Shown piece by piece: positions 32,369 to 41,551 of a DNA stretch of 64,000 bases (its first letter is position 1; every line of letters starts with the position of its first letter). The translations under genes were made by a program, and so were the position numbers. Source of the stretch: Patescibacteria group bacterium (GTDB lineage Bacteria; Patescibacteriota; Patescibacteriia; 2-12-FULL-60-25). Under the pieces are notes generated by a model. That model saw nothing but the letters and a program-made list of their open reading frames with translations, did not search any database and was not told the origin of the DNA. The stretch is taken from positions 315,251-379,250 of the forward strand of contig JAVHLR010000001.1 of assembly GCA_031082005.1 (NCBI GenBank), given 5' to 3'.

Positions 32369-33019
32369 ATGCTGATTTATCTCTTCCAACAACCTTTTGT
32401 TCTAGTCACTTGGGTTTTTGCCTTCTTGATGGCTTTAGCCTTACACGAATTTTCCCATGCCTTGGTCAGCAACTGGTTGGGCGACTCGACCGCCAAGCGC
32501 CTGGGTCGTCTCACCCTAAATCCGGCGGCTCACGTCGATATGGTCGGTTTTTTGGCTGTGCTTATCGTCGGATTCGGTTGGGGCAAACCAGTCCCGTATA
32601 ACCCATACAATCTGCGGATGCCTAAGTGGGGCCCTGTCCTTATCGCGGGCGCCGGACCGATCAGCAATCTCATCATGGCGGTGCTTTCGTTATTTTTGTT
32701 GGCGTTATTTTTGCCGCGTCTAGGTACCGAGAATCTGCTCGTCATATTCCTGCTCGTTTCAGCCCAACTGAACGTCGCGCTGATGGCCTTTAATCTGATA
32801 CCTCTTCCGCCGTTGGATGGATCGAAATTCTTGTTGGCTCTGCTGGACGGCCCGCAATATTCCCAAACACGCGATTTCATCGAAACGCGCGGACCGATGC
32901 TGCTCTTGATGCTGATTTTCGCTGATGCTTTCTTGGGCCTGCATATATTCGCCGGAATTATCGGTTTTTTCTGGAACTTATTGACCAGTCTGATCGCCCT
33001 GCCGGGATTCCTCCTATGA
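32369..33019 (+). CDS. M50 (site-2) intramembrane metalloprotease
   Basis: A 216-residue polytopic protein. The zinc motif is LALHEFSHALVSNWLG (HExxH) in the first helices, and the third ligand is in NLIPLPPLDGSKFL (NPxxDG-type). Helices at about 8-30, 55-72, 85-110, 118-140 and 165-205. It matches the short M50B family, which cuts membrane-anchored regulators or pre-proteins within the membrane. There are no PDZ or CBS domains, so its targets are open. Its stop overlaps the start of the 522-residue membrane protein (ATGA), so the two are coupled. Confidence 0.92.
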   Translation: MLIYLFQQPFVLVTWVFAFLMALALHEFSHALVSNWLGDSTAKRLGRLTLNPAAHVDMVGFLAVLIVGFGWGKPVPYNPYNLRMPKWGPVLIAGAGPISNLIMAVLSLFLLALFLPRLGTENLLVIFLLVSAQLNVALMAFNLIPLPPLDGSKFLLALLDGPQYSQTRDFIETRGPMLLLMLIFADAFLGLHIFAGIIGFFWNLLTSLIALPGFLL

Positions 33020-34584
33020 TCCTTTCGTCATCCGGCCGCTCGCGACGTCAGATTGATCCGCGCGACATAATCGGCGCATGGCTTACGATTTCTATCGCCG
33101 TTCCGGCGATCGCCTCGCTGATCAAAGACCAGAAGCTGCCGTCCCTACCCGAGATATTTTTCGGTTTCGCCTCCTTCCTTTTCTTCTCCCTTCTTTTGGC
33201 GATCTTCTTCTCTCTTTTTGTCGGCCGGATGTCGTGGGAGAAGACTTCCGTCATTGTCACGCGGATTGCCTGGTTTTCCGGCGCGCTGTCACTGGCGGCT
33301 TATGTCGCTGGATTCTGGAATGATGGTTCATCACATTTCTTCTTGCTCACGAAAGATGTCTGGCTCTCGATCATGTCTTTTGGTTTTTACCCTTTGCATG
33401 TCGGTCCTGAAGCATTCATCAGATTCTTGCCTTTAGCTCTGGCTCTTGGCTTGGCTTGGTCTTTATGGCGGGAAAAAGCGGGTTGGAGCAGAGCCTTGAT
33501 TTCAGGCCTTGCCGCCTACATCGTATCGGCTCTCATGCTGCATGCCATCACATGGATCGGGGTATCAGTTTCCCTCACAAGAGGCTCTTCCACCAGCAGC
33601 CTCGAGGATCTATACCGTCTTCTGGTCTCAAGACAGAGCGGGGGATATTGGCTGAACAACCAAGGAGAAAGGTTTTTCGCTTCCATGGGGATGCAGGCAG
33701 AGACTGCGCTAGCTGCAGCACGAGCATCCGTCTATTTCATCTCTTCCTGTGCGGTCGCTTTGGCTATTGCACTTGCCGGTCAGCGTTCCAGATCGCTCAT
33801 GCGACGCATTTTGACCCGGGAGTATTTGTTGGGTGCGGTGGTTCTCGTCGGATCAGCTGCCGCCGGCGTAAATGCACGGATTGTCGATTCTTCCTTCGCA
33901 AACCCGTTATCTATTCTGGCTGCAGCCGGTGTGGCTTTTGGTGTGCTTGGTCTTTGGCGGCTTGATCTTGATCTGGAGAACCTTCAGGACGACGAAAAAA
34001 ACAACCCTGATTTTCCTTTGCCCTCCGGCCTCATCAGCCTCCAAGAGGCGCAAGCGCTCAAGTTTTTTCTCTCATGGTTCGTGGTTCTTGGCGCATTGAT
34101 TCTCGGCTGGCCTGTGATCCTGTTGTTAGCCGCTGCGTTTGCATCTAGATGGTTCATCGCAGCTTATGGCTCCGCGTTAGGCAGGCGGATTTACTTCAAA
34201 CTCGCGGGTGATGCGATGTTTTTGCTTTTTGCAGGCTCCGCGGCCATGTTATTCGGAATACGTACAGTGCCTTACGTCGCGCATCTCAAATTGCACGTAT
34301 TGGCTTTAGTCTACTTTGCTGTACTCGCCATAAACTTCAGCGTAGTACGTCGGTTGAGCCACGGAAAATCAGTCGTCCTCGCATCCGCTCTGATTTTCGC
34401 AGGATCATTGATAGCGGGTCAGGCGGTTTGGTGGGGAGTTGGGTTTATTGCGGTTTTCGCCGAGTTGGCTTGCTTAAAAAGTCCGTCTTGGGCCGAAAAA
34501 TATGGTGTTTTGCCCATAATTGCTGCCCCTGTCGTAGTCTCCTTCATCCTGCTGTCGTGGCGTGGCGCCCTAGTCGCTTTTTGA
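33016..34584 (+). CDS. large polytopic membrane protein
   Basis: A 522-residue protein with about 12-13 hydrophobic segments, coupled to the M50 protease gene by an ATGA overlap. It starts with a short basic tail (SSSGRSRRQIDPRD). Cytoplasmic or outer loops include TRGSSTSSLEDLYRLLVSRQSGGYWLNNQGERFFASMG and the acidic DLDLENLQDDEKNNPDFPLPSG in the middle. No recognised family. The two-block layout suggests two halves around the central acidic loop. It could be a transporter or a substrate or partner of the protease; both are guesses. Followed by the rpsL promoter. Confidence 0.7.
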   Translation: MILSSSGRSRRQIDPRDIIGAWLTISIAVPAIASLIKDQKLPSLPEIFFGFASFLFFSLLLAIFFSLFVGRMSWEKTSVIVTRIAWFSGALSLAAYVAGFWNDGSSHFFLLTKDVWLSIMSFGFYPLHVGPEAFIRFLPLALALGLAWSLWREKAGWSRALISGLAAYIVSALMLHAITWIGVSVSLTRGSSTSSLEDLYRLLVSRQSGGYWLNNQGERFFASMGMQAETALAAARASVYFISSCAVALAIALAGQRSRSLMRRILTREYLLGAVVLVGSAAAGVNARIVDSSFANPLSILAAAGVAFGVLGLWRLDLDLENLQDDEKNNPDFPLPSGLISLQEAQALKFFLSWFVVLGALILGWPVILLLAAAFASRWFIAAYGSALGRRIYFKLAGDAMFLLFAGSAAMLFGIRTVPYVAHLKLHVLALVYFAVLAINFSVVRRLSHGKSVVLASALIFAGSLIAGQAVWWGVGFIAVFAELACLKSPSWAEKYGVLPIIAAPVVVSFILLSWRGALVAF

Positions 34585-34600
34585 CCTTCCGGTTTTGCTC

Positions 34601-34630
34601 TTGACGCAGAGGGCAGAATATTGCTATATT
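34601..34630 (+). promoter_or_regulatory. promoter of rpsL-rpsG
   Basis: TTGACG, 18 nt, TATATT. Transcription start predicted near 34637, leader about 14 nt to the ATG at 34651. Confidence 0.65.
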
Positions 34631-34650
34631 TTGCCCACGTTTTTAAACAC

Positions 34651-35079
34651 ATGCCTAGCATCAACCAACTTGTCCGCAGACCGCGGCGCATCAATAAGAC
34701 GAAGTCGAAAAGTCCTGCCATGCAGTTCACTTTCGATTCGCTTCATCGTAAGAGGACCGAATTGAGCCGTGGCGCGCCGTACAAGCGCGGCGTCTGCACC
34801 AAGGTCACGACCATGACGCCCAAGAAGCCGAACTCGGCTTTGCGCAAGATCTGTCGCGTCCGCTTGTCGAACGGCGTCGAAGTCTCGGCATACATTCCGG
34901 GCGAAGGTCACAACCTCCAGGAGCACTCGATCGTGCTGTTGCGCGGTGGCCGCGTGAAAGACTTGCCTGGCGTGCGTTATCATGTGGTCCGCGGCGTTTA
35001 CGATACCCAGGGTGTCCAGAACCGTCGTCGCAGCCGCTCCGTGTATGGTGCTAAGAGACCGAAAGAGGCTAAGAAATAA
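34651..35079 (+). CDS. rpsL: 30S ribosomal protein uS12
   Basis: A 142-residue decoding-centre protein. [13 protein letters not shown] is the usual start, so I use the ATG at 34651 rather than the longer track ORF. Family core: [27 protein letters not shown] and [36 protein letters not shown]. It has a short insert near residue 20-40 ([22 protein letters not shown]) compared with the 124-residue E. coli protein. The streptomycin-relevant lysines sit in the conserved [10 protein letters not shown] and GGRVKDLPG loops. First gene of rpsL-rpsG, 9 nt before rpsG. Confidence 0.98.
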   Translation: MPSINQLVRRPRRINKTKSKSPAMQFTFDSLHRKRTELSRGAPYKRGVCTKVTTMTPKKPNSALRKICRVRLSNGVEVSAYIPGEGHNLQEHSIVLLRGGRVKDLPGVRYHVVRGVYDTQGVQNRRRSRSVYGAKRPKEAKK

Positions 35080-35088
35080 ATTTGAATT

Positions 35089-35556
35089 ATGCGTGGAAAG
35101 CAAGCCCCAAAACGAAAGATCCAGTCGGACTCGAAATACACCTCGCCATTGATTGGTAAGTTGATCAACTACATCATGTACGACGGAAAGAAGTCCATCG
35201 CCCAAAGGGTCGTGTACGATGCTTTGGAGATCGTCGAGAAGAAAGCCCAGAAGCCGGCCATGGACGTCTTCAACGAAGCTTTGAAGAACATCTCTCCTTT
35301 GTTGGAAGTTCGTTCCCGTCGCGTCGGTGGCGCCAACTATCAGATCCCAATCCAAGTGCGCGCCGAACGCCGCCTGCAGCTGGCTTATCGCTGGTTGTTG
35401 ATCGCTGCCCGCTCCAAGAAAGGCAAGCCGATGGCCGAGAAATTATCCGCAGAAATTTTGGCCGCCGCCGAGAACCAAGGTGACGCCGTGAAAAAGAAGC
35501 AGGATGTGCAGCGCATGGCCGAGGCCAACCGCGCCTTCGCGCATTTCGCCCGCTAA
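35089..35556 (+). CDS. rpsG: 30S ribosomal protein uS7
   Basis: A 155-residue primary binder of the 16S 3' domain. Core motifs: SKYTSPLIGKLINYIMYDGKKSIAQRVVYDALEIV, ISPLLEVRSRRVGGANYQIPIQV, and RRLQLAYRWLLIAARSK then EILAAAENQGDAVKKKQDVQRMAEANRAFAHFAR. Standard length. It follows rpsL by 9 nt; no Shine-Dalgarno sequence. In many bacteria uS7 is the feedback repressor of this operon. Confidence 0.98.
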   Translation: MRGKQAPKRKIQSDSKYTSPLIGKLINYIMYDGKKSIAQRVVYDALEIVEKKAQKPAMDVFNEALKNISPLLEVRSRRVGGANYQIPIQVRAERRLQLAYRWLLIAARSKKGKPMAEKLSAEILAAAENQGDAVKKKQDVQRMAEANRAFAHFAR

Positions 35557-35607
35557 CCGTCGCCCTGACCGTATGGACGACGGCTCGGATCGCGTAAAGA
35601 ACCAATT

Positions 35608-35670
35608 GTCGTCTCGAGGGACTCGAGAGACCTTCCGTTTGGAAGATCCCTCGGCATCGCTCGGGATGAC
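35608..35670. repeat. REP-like repeat in the rpsG-fusA gap
   Basis: GTCGTCTCGAGGGACTCGAGAGACC and GATCCCTCGGCATCGCTCGGGATGAC hairpins, another variant of the GTCAT...GGGATGAC design. It sits in the 164-nt gap between rpsG and fusA. Confidence 0.7.
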
Positions 35671-35720
35671 ATTTTGTTTTTAGAAGAATTAAGCCGCTCA
35701 TCACACCAACTTACAATCAT

Positions 35721-37811
35721 ATGCCCAGAGAATATACGCTAGACAGCACCCGAAATTTCGGGATTATCGCCCACATCGACGCCGGTAAGACGACCGTCTC
35801 CGAGCGCGTGCTTTTTTACACCGGCCGTAAACATAAGATCGGCGAGGTGCATGAAGGTGAAGCCACCATGGACTGGATGGCGCAGGAACAGGAACGCGGC
35901 ATCACCATCACTTCCGCCGCAACGACGTGTTTCTGGAAGGGGACGCGCATGAACCTCATCGACACTCCGGGACACATCGACTTCACCATCGAGGTGCAGC
36001 GCTCGTTGCGCGTGCTCGACGGCGCAGTCGTCGTATTCGACGGCGTGGCTGGCGTGGAGCCGCAATCCGAGACCGTGTGGCGCCAGGCTGACAAATACAA
36101 CGTGCCGCGCATCTGCTTCGTCAACAAGTTGGATCGCATGGGCGCTGATTTCGACAAAGACGTCGAATCCATCCGTACCCGTTTGAATAAACGTTCATAC
36201 CCCATCCAGCTGCCCATTGGCACAGAAGCTAACTTCACCGGCATCATCGACCTCATCACCATGAAAGCCGAGGTCTACAAGGACGACATGGGCCAGCAGA
36301 TCGAGGAGTCGGAAGTGCCGGCGGAATATCTCGATAAAGCCAAGAAGATCCGCGCCGAATTTTTGGAAGCTCTCTCCGAGACGGATGAGGCTTTGATGAA
36401 CAAATACTTGGCCGGCGAAGAATTGACGGTCGATGAGATCCGTACGGCTTTGCGCAAAGCGGTCATCGCTCAAGATCTTTTTCCGATCCTCTGCGGTTCG
36501 GCCCTCAAGAACAAGGGCGTGCAGTTCATGCTTGACGCAGTTGTCTATTATCTGCCTTCACCGCTCGAGATTCCGGCCATCAAAGGCTATGTACCGGGCA
36601 ACGAAGATTTGATCGAGGAACGTCCGGCGGACGACAGCAAACCGTTCGCGGCTTTGGCCTTCAAAGTCGTCTCCGACCCCTTCGTGGGTCGTCTCGTCTA
36701 CTTCCGCGTCTATTCCGGCAACTTGGCCGCCGGTTCTTATGTCCTGAACACCAAGACCGGAGAACGCGAACGCATCTCGCGCATCGTGCGTATGCATGCC
36801 AACTCGCGCGAAGACGTGGACCATGTCTACGCCGGAGAGATCGCTGCGGCCGTCGGCTTGAAGGCCACTTTCACCGGTCACACGCTGTGCGATGAGGATC
36901 ATCCGATAGTGCTCGAATCTATCACTGTGCCTGAACCTGTCATCGAAATCGCCATCGAACCTAAAACCAAAGCTGACCAGGAGAAGATGGGTGTCGCTCT
37001 GCAGAAATTGGCCGAAGAAGATCCTTCGTTCCGTGTCCGCACCGACGAAGAGACTCTGCAGACTTTGATCGCCGGCATGGGCGAGCTGCATCTCGACATC
37101 ATCGTCGATCGCATGAAACGTGAATTCAAAGTCGAAGCAAACGTAGGTAAGCCGCAGGTTTCCTACAAGGAATCGCTCAAGAAGATGGCTGAAGCCGAAG
37201 GCAAATTCGTCCGCCAGTCAGGTGGTCGCGGTCAGTATGGCCACTGCTGGTTGCGTGTCGAACCGGTCGAGCGCGGTAAGGGCTATGAATTCGTGGATGA
37301 GGTCAAGGGCGGCGTAATCCCGCGTGAATACATCCAGCCGATCAACAAAGGTATCCAAGAATCCATGACTCGTGGCGTCATCGCCGGCTATCCTCTAATC
37401 GACGTCAAAGTCGCGGTCTACGACGGTTCATACCACGAAGTCGACTCCTCCGAAGCCGCTTTCAAGATTGCTGCCTCGATGGCCTTCCAGGACGCCTGTA
37501 AGAAAGGTGGCGTCGCCATCCTCGAGCCGATCATGAACGTCGAGGTCGTCACGCCGGAACAATACATGGGCGATGTGATCGGCGACCTCAACTCAAAGCG
37601 CGGACAGATCAACGAAATGACGGATCGCGCCGGAGCCAAGGTCATCGAAGCCTTCGTGCCGCTCGCCGAGATGTTCGGCTACGCCACGTCGTTGCGCTCC
37701 ATGACCCAGGGTCGTTCTTCCTACTCGATGGAATTCGATCACTACGCCGAAACTCCGCAGAACGTGCAGGCCGCGATCGTCGAAGGACGTGCCAAGAAGC
37801 CGACGAAATAA
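35721..37811 (+). CDS. fusA: elongation factor G
   Basis: A 696-residue translocation GTPase. GTP-binding motifs: [22 protein letters not shown] (P-loop), [11 protein letters not shown] (switch I), DTPGHIDFT (G3) and [12 protein letters not shown] (NKxD). Domains II to V follow, ending in the domain V beta-alpha fold before a short KKPTK tail. Standard length, all motifs intact. Transcribed after rpsG; the REP unit in between may affect read-through. Ended by the terminator at 37835, so tuf is not in the same transcript: 4.3 kb of accessory genes separate them. Confidence 0.99.
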   Translation: MPREYTLDSTRNFGIIAHIDAGKTTVSERVLFYTGRKHKIGEVHEGEATMDWMAQEQERGITITSAATTCFWKGTRMNLIDTPGHIDFTIEVQRSLRVLDGAVVVFDGVAGVEPQSETVWRQADKYNVPRICFVNKLDRMGADFDKDVESIRTRLNKRSYPIQLPIGTEANFTGIIDLITMKAEVYKDDMGQQIEESEVPAEYLDKAKKIRAEFLEALSETDEALMNKYLAGEELTVDEIRTALRKAVIAQDLFPILCGSALKNKGVQFMLDAVVYYLPSPLEIPAIKGYVPGNEDLIEERPADDSKPFAALAFKVVSDPFVGRLVYFRVYSGNLAAGSYVLNTKTGERERISRIVRMHANSREDVDHVYAGEIAAAVGLKATFTGHTLCDEDHPIVLESITVPEPVIEIAIEPKTKADQEKMGVALQKLAEEDPSFRVRTDEETLQTLIAGMGELHLDIIVDRMKREFKVEANVGKPQVSYKESLKKMAEAEGKFVRQSGGRGQYGHCWLRVEPVERGKGYEFVDEVKGGVIPREYIQPINKGIQESMTRGVIAGYPLIDVKVAVYDGSYHEVDSSEAAFKIAASMAFQDACKKGGVAILEPIMNVEVVTPEQYMGDVIGDLNSKRGQINEMTDRAGAKVIEAFVPLAEMFGYATSLRSMTQGRSSYSMEFDHYAETPQNVQAAIVEGRAKKPTK

Positions 37812-37834
37812 AAAATTACACACGCATGACATGG

Positions 37835-37866
37835 AAAAGGCGGACCATCTGATGGTTCGCCTTTTT
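37835..37866 (+). terminator. terminator after fusA
   Basis: AAAAGGCGGACCATC and GATGGTTCGCCTTTTT form a long hairpin ending in T. Confidence 0.92.
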
Positions 37867-37931
37867 GGTATTGACAGTATGCGTGTATTCCGATTGACTG
37901 AACCTTAGATCTTTCGCATCGGAGGCATCGG

Positions 37932-38531
37932 ATGTCATACCGCAGGACGTTTGTCATCTTCTGCACGGTCGCGCTCGTGGCTCTCTCGGGTTGCGCCAAG
38001 AACTACACCGCACAGGCCTACACTTCGCCCGACGAGCCAGCAACCGTCTCCATATTCCCAGGACCGATCAAGTCGGACGACCTCAAATACACGGCGTCAT
38101 TGCGCCTGCCGCTCGGGATGCAGCCTACTGGCGCCAGTGTGTCGTGTACAGACGGCTATGGTCACTTGGTCAGGTTCCGCGTCATCGATTCGAGTCACGT
38201 GATGTTGAGCGTGAGCGGGGAGAGTGACCGTCTCATCTCGGTGGATACGGGGTACATGCTGAAATGGCGCGGCGAATATCCGCTCCGACATTGCGGAGTG
38301 GACAAGGATTCTCCTCCCGGCACGTTGGCCTTCTTCACCTTCGGCGAATATGCGTTGGTCGTGAACAAGTGGGGCAGGGAATGTGAAGAGGTTTCGTACG
38401 AGCGCGGCTGCCGCAAGTATCCACGGCTCGCCCGTGACCTGTGCTACTATCCCGATCGCAGTTCCATCAGCGAACTCGTCGCGACCTATGACATGCCGCA
38501 CGAGATCGCCTCGCTGATCGCAACGAAGTAA
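37932..38531 (+). CDS. predicted lipoprotein
   Basis: A 199-residue secreted protein. The signal peptide (YRRTFVIFCTVALVALSGC) ends in a clear lipobox with the modified Cys at position 21. GGAGG stands 6 nt before the ATG. The mature part has about 180 residues with seven further cysteines, likely paired in disulphides (SVSCTDGYGH, LRHCGVDKD, GRECEEVSYERGCRKYPRLARDLCYY). No known domain recognised. First gene of the island between fusA and tuf; Shine-Dalgarno class, monocistronic with a terminator. Confidence 0.78.
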   Translation: MSYRRTFVIFCTVALVALSGCAKNYTAQAYTSPDEPATVSIFPGPIKSDDLKYTASLRLPLGMQPTGASVSCTDGYGHLVRFRVIDSSHVMLSVSGESDRLISVDTGYMLKWRGEYPLRHCGVDKDSPPGTLAFFTFGEYALVVNKWGRECEEVSYERGCRKYPRLARDLCYYPDRSSISELVATYDMPHEIASLIATK

Positions 38532-38551
38532 GACTCGTCACTTTTCTCATA

Positions 38552-38580
38552 AGGACCGCCCGTCAAGCGGTCCTTTCAGT
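38552..38580 (+). terminator. terminator after the lipoprotein gene
   Basis: AGGACCGC pairs with GCGGTCCT, followed by TTCAGTTT. Confidence 0.78.
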
Positions 38581-38608
38581 TTGGCCGTCATGAGATTCAT
38601 TTTGATAC

Positions 38609-38637
38609 GTTACAAATTCAAACGGGAAATATATAAT
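38609..38637 (+). promoter_or_regulatory. promoter of the 38651 gene
   Basis: GTTACA, 17 nt, consensus TATAAT. The -10 box ends 13 nt before the ATG at 38651; predicted leader about 6 nt. Confidence 0.6.
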
Positions 38638-38650
38638 TGCATCAAATGAT

Positions 38651-39547
38651 ATGAATTCCATACATCGCTTCGCATGGCTCTCTGTCGCGCTCTTGATGAG
38701 CATAGGTATTTTGTCGGTTTACGTTTTCGTCACTTCGGTCCAGGAGAAGATTGCGGCAAAACCGCTTGTCGTGACTCTGGATCTGGGTGAGCCACAGCCG
38801 TCCGTAAATTCAGGCCAAAGCAAGGCTTTGACGCCAGACCCGGCCTGGAGCGCATCTCTTAAAGAATCGTTCGCCGCTGTCCATGACCTGTCCTCTGCAG
38901 CATCGACCACCGGGTATGAACTGGCCGATGGCCGTGCCGTCTTTTTCCAGACCTGGCAATCCTATGACGAAATGCAGAACACTTTCATCGCTTGGCTAGT
39001 CGACAACGGAAGCGCCCAGATACTCAAGGCCGGATCCGCAGATGTGTGTTCGGGGTACGCATACGGTACAACGACGGACGGTTTTTATATCGAGCGCATG
39101 GATTCGCCATGCGAAGCCGGCGCTTCATTCAGGACGGACTACTACAACGACGATGGAAATATCGTCGGCACTTTGTCCTACGCCTACCCCTCGACCTCCT
39201 TTGGTTTTGACGAAGCCGGGGGTAGCAGTCTAACCGTCTCTCTAGTCTATCGTGACGAACGATGCAGCGCTTTCAACCGCGAGACTGAATACGGTTTCCT
39301 CACGGAAATCCCGGCAGGAGAAAAGTTGCCCACCGCTAAACTCACCGGCCTGCTCGTTAACGGCAAGACAATCAATTTACCTCGTGTCAGGACTGTAGAT
39401 TGCGGAGAGGTCTACGGCGGAGGCGCTGACGTTCCGTCGATTGGTGACGTCGAGTATCTTGGTGATGGTGTTTCTGTCGGGCTCCCGGGCGGCGGCAAAG
39501 CCTTCATTAGTTTGCAGAAAGGCAACGCCGTGTCCTTCGAAGAATAA
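38651..39547 (+). CDS. membrane-anchored extracytoplasmic orphan
   Basis: A 298-residue protein with an N-terminal signal anchor (FAWLSVALLMSIGILSVYVFV) and no lipobox, so probably tethered outside. A linker rich in Pro and Ser follows (residues 45-65), then a domain of about 220 residues with alternating strands, four to five cysteines (SADVCSGYAYG, DSPCEAG, DERCSAFNRE, TVDCGEVYGGG) and a closing GDGVSVGLPGGGKAFISLQKG. No family recognised. Near-leaderless promoter; ends close to the bidirectional terminator at 39548. Confidence 0.72.
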   Translation: MNSIHRFAWLSVALLMSIGILSVYVFVTSVQEKIAAKPLVVTLDLGEPQPSVNSGQSKALTPDPAWSASLKESFAAVHDLSSAASTTGYELADGRAVFFQTWQSYDEMQNTFIAWLVDNGSAQILKAGSADVCSGYAYGTTTDGFYIERMDSPCEAGASFRTDYYNDDGNIVGTLSYAYPSTSFGFDEAGGSSLTVSLVYRDERCSAFNRETEYGFLTEIPAGEKLPTAKLTGLLVNGKTINLPRVRTVDCGEVYGGGADVPSIGDVEYLGDGVSVGLPGGGKAFISLQKGNAVSFEE

Positions 39548-39585
39548 AAAAAAGCGCCCCGTACCAAGTTCTGGTACGGGGTTTC
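39548..39585. terminator. terminator between convergent genes
   Basis: CCCCGTACCA pairs with TGGTACGGGG; on the minus strand GCGCTTTTTTTATTC follows, so it mainly serves the ADP-ribosylglycohydrolase gene. Confidence 0.82.
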
Positions 39586-39613
39586 GGATTGGGATCATGA
39601 GCACGTCTCGCCT

Positions 39614-40531
39614 TCAAGCGTAGGCGCGCATGAGACGTGATCCTAAGTCCCTCAAATAGAACGTACCAGTGCGAGGATTCCCGCCCTCGAGCTCTCGGAA
39701 CAAGAAATCCGGCAGTTCTTCTTCTCGATGCAACGTGGAAGCGATGCCCCAAGTGATTGCGGCGACTGAATCCGTGTCGCCTCCGAACTGGATTATGTCT
39801 TCCAGCATGTGGATGAGCTCGCTGTTCGTCCGGATGACGAAATAGGCGGCGTGCACGGTAGAGACGGCCAGCGGTCGTCCGTTGTTCTTGTGTACGCGGC
39901 CGACCCAGGGCGTGCGCAGCTCGTCGAGATAGATTGCATCTTCCGGCGGAAGATTAATGCGCAAGAAGCGCTGCAACCCTTCAAAAGTATCCGATACGTG
40001 GAGTGCGTAGTGCGTCATGAGCGCGACTGCGCGCGCCGAGAAAAGAGCTGGCGGTGTATCGTGGGTGATTTTCGCCTGTAACGTCGCGACGCTGATGACA
40101 TCCTCAATCTTCGGCAGGACTCCGATCGGCACGGCGCGCATGCATGCACCATTGCTGTCTGATGCGCTGTTTATCTTCGCCAGGAACTCCTCGCCGTCCG
40201 CAACAGACTCCAGGAAAGACTGGAATTTTTTTGCATATCCCTTGCGTCTTCCTCCGCGGTTGAATTCATCCAGCCAGGCCCGTGCGAACTCGATCGGTTC
40301 GTACGGTGGGGGATGGGCGATGAGTACGCGCGCATTGGCGCACGACATCTCCGTATCATCCGTGTACTGCCCAGCGAACTGCTGGTACTTCGGATGTTTC
40401 ACATAACGCCGGAATGCGAGTGCCTCACGGATCAAGTCGCAGTCCCGTGACGCATCCACGAATTCAGTCGCCATCGCATAAGCGTCAGCGATTGCGATCA
40501 TGAGGAGTAGAGTGGTGTTGACGTTCCTCAT
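39614..40531 (-). CDS. ADP-ribosylglycohydrolase family protein
   Basis: A 305-residue protein of the DraG/ARH family, which removes ADP-ribose from proteins or small molecules using two Mg ions. Metal-site motifs are present at both ends: GQYTDDTEMSCANARVL near the N-terminus and IIQFGGDTDSVAAITWGIAS near the C-terminus; AYAMATEF opens the helical core. The usual G-D-A-x-G opening is here IADAYAMATEF. GGAGGAAA lies just before the ATG. Target unknown. The window also has a NADAR-like protein (821), which may act on ADP-ribose too. Shine-Dalgarno class; ends at the terminator at 39548. Confidence 0.85.
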   Translation of the reverse strand: MRNVNTTLLLMIAIADAYAMATEFVDASRDCDLIREALAFRRYVKHPKYQQFAGQYTDDTEMSCANARVLIAHPPPYEPIEFARAWLDEFNRGGRRKGYAKKFQSFLESVADGEEFLAKINSASDSNGACMRAVPIGVLPKIEDVISVATLQAKITHDTPPALFSARAVALMTHYALHVSDTFEGLQRFLRINLPPEDAIYLDELRTPWVGRVHKNNGRPLAVSTVHAAYFVIRTNSELIHMLEDIIQFGGDTDSVAAITWGIASTLHREEELPDFLFRELEGGNPRTGTFYLRDLGSRLMRAYA

Positions 40532-40587
40532 CTGTTTCCTCCAAGGTGCTGCAACAACTAACCAGATATCGCAGCTTCACGTCAAGG

Positions 40588-40622
40588 AAAAGAAAGAGAC
40601 CCCAGTCGTGAGCGACGTGGGG
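40588..40622 (-). terminator. terminator of the 40659 orphan
   Basis: CCCCAGTCG pairs with CGAC-TGGGG (one bulged G), followed on the minus strand by TCTCTTTCTTTT. Confidence 0.7.
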
Positions 40623-40658
40623 CCCCGGAGAATGGTCTGAGGAAAAATACAATGCGCC

Positions 40659-41363
40659 TCACTTCCCGAACGGCTTGAAGATGGATGCTGTCCCCGATAG
40701 TTTGTGCTCACCACAGAGCACGGTTATTTCGGGGCAGTTGACGATCGAGTCTCCAAGACGCACCCCGACAGAAGTCACCTGAACTCGAACCGGCGGGGCA
40801 TCTTCAAGATGTATCGTCAACACGCCCGCCTCCATTTCAAGATCCTTAACCTGTCTCCCCTTCAGCACTTCGAGCAGAGGAATCACAGCGCGTTGTCTGA
40901 AGCTCTCGTAGTGCCTTTTTTGGGCAGCATGAAATGCTTCGGTCTCGCGTGTGTTCTTCTCTTCGGCTCGGCGCTTCGCTTGGGCGATCGGATGCTCGTT
41001 GCGTTCTTTAGCGCCTTGATTGACGATTGTGACGGCCAATTTTGGCTCTTTACAGCCGCCAAACTCTGGGTAATCGTTCACGCCCCCGTCGAAGATTTTA
41101 ATCACCTCGACCTCTGTACTAGGCACGTCCGGTTTGCTGATCAGGATTACGACGAAGGACCCGTTGCTGTCATGGTCTGTGCTAGCTTGAAACGAGAAAC
41201 GACGCTCGTCCTCACACACAACCTCGAAATGAACGTAGCCATCATGGCTCGCCAGGTTTTCGATATTTGTGACCCTGTGCTCACTGCCCGAAATTGCGTC
41301 TATCGCGACAGCTGCTCCCTTGAATGCACGAAAAGCAGCTAACATCTCATTTACGTACTTCAT
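40659..41363 (-). CDS. orphan protein
   Basis: A 234-residue soluble protein. AGGTGGAG precedes the ATG at 41363 (MKYVNEMLAAFRAFKG), so I discard the 12 extra residues of the track ORF. An alpha/beta N-terminal domain (RVTNIENLASHDGYVHFEVVCEDERRFSFQAS) is followed by a charged helix rich in Arg/Glu/Lys (about 125-165, KRRAEEKNTRETEAFHAAQKRHYESF) that could be a coiled coil, then a C-terminal beta domain (GVLTIHLEDAPPVRVQVTSVG). Not recognised. Shine-Dalgarno class in the fusA-tuf island; own terminator. Confidence 0.68.
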   Translation of the reverse strand: MKYVNEMLAAFRAFKGAAVAIDAISGSEHRVTNIENLASHDGYVHFEVVCEDERRFSFQASTDHDSNGSFVVILISKPDVPSTEVEVIKIFDGGVNDYPEFGGCKEPKLAVTIVNQGAKERNEHPIAQAKRRAEEKNTRETEAFHAAQKRHYESFRQRAVIPLLEVLKGRQVKDLEMEAGVLTIHLEDAPPVRVQVTSVGVRLGDSIVNCPEITVLCGEHKLSGTASIFKPFGK

Positions 41364-41513
41364 TGCTCCACCTACTTTTGAAAAGAACCAACCTGACATC
41401 CTGTATGTAAGGATGGCCTAAAGCCATTACGGCTTTTTGACTTATCAAAATACATTGATTCAACCTTCTTGTCAAGAATAACATTGACAGAACAACTGCG
41501 ATTATTGTTCCCC

Positions 41514-41542
41514 TTGCATCTGTGCTGTCTTTACTGTTAAAT
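41514..41542 (+). promoter_or_regulatory. promoter of the 41552 gene
   Basis: TTGCAT, 17 nt, TTAAAT; the -10 box ends 9 nt before the ATG at 41552, which supports that start over 41522. A perfect TTGACA at 41484 lacks a matching -10. Confidence 0.4.
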
Positions 41543-41551
41543 ACCTCCAAT

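Noticed and set aside
41484-41489. Perfect TTGACA upstream of the Phd-like gene as its -35 box
   Set aside because: No acceptable -10 box lies 16-18 nt downstream; TTGCAT/TTAAAT nearer the gene fits better.
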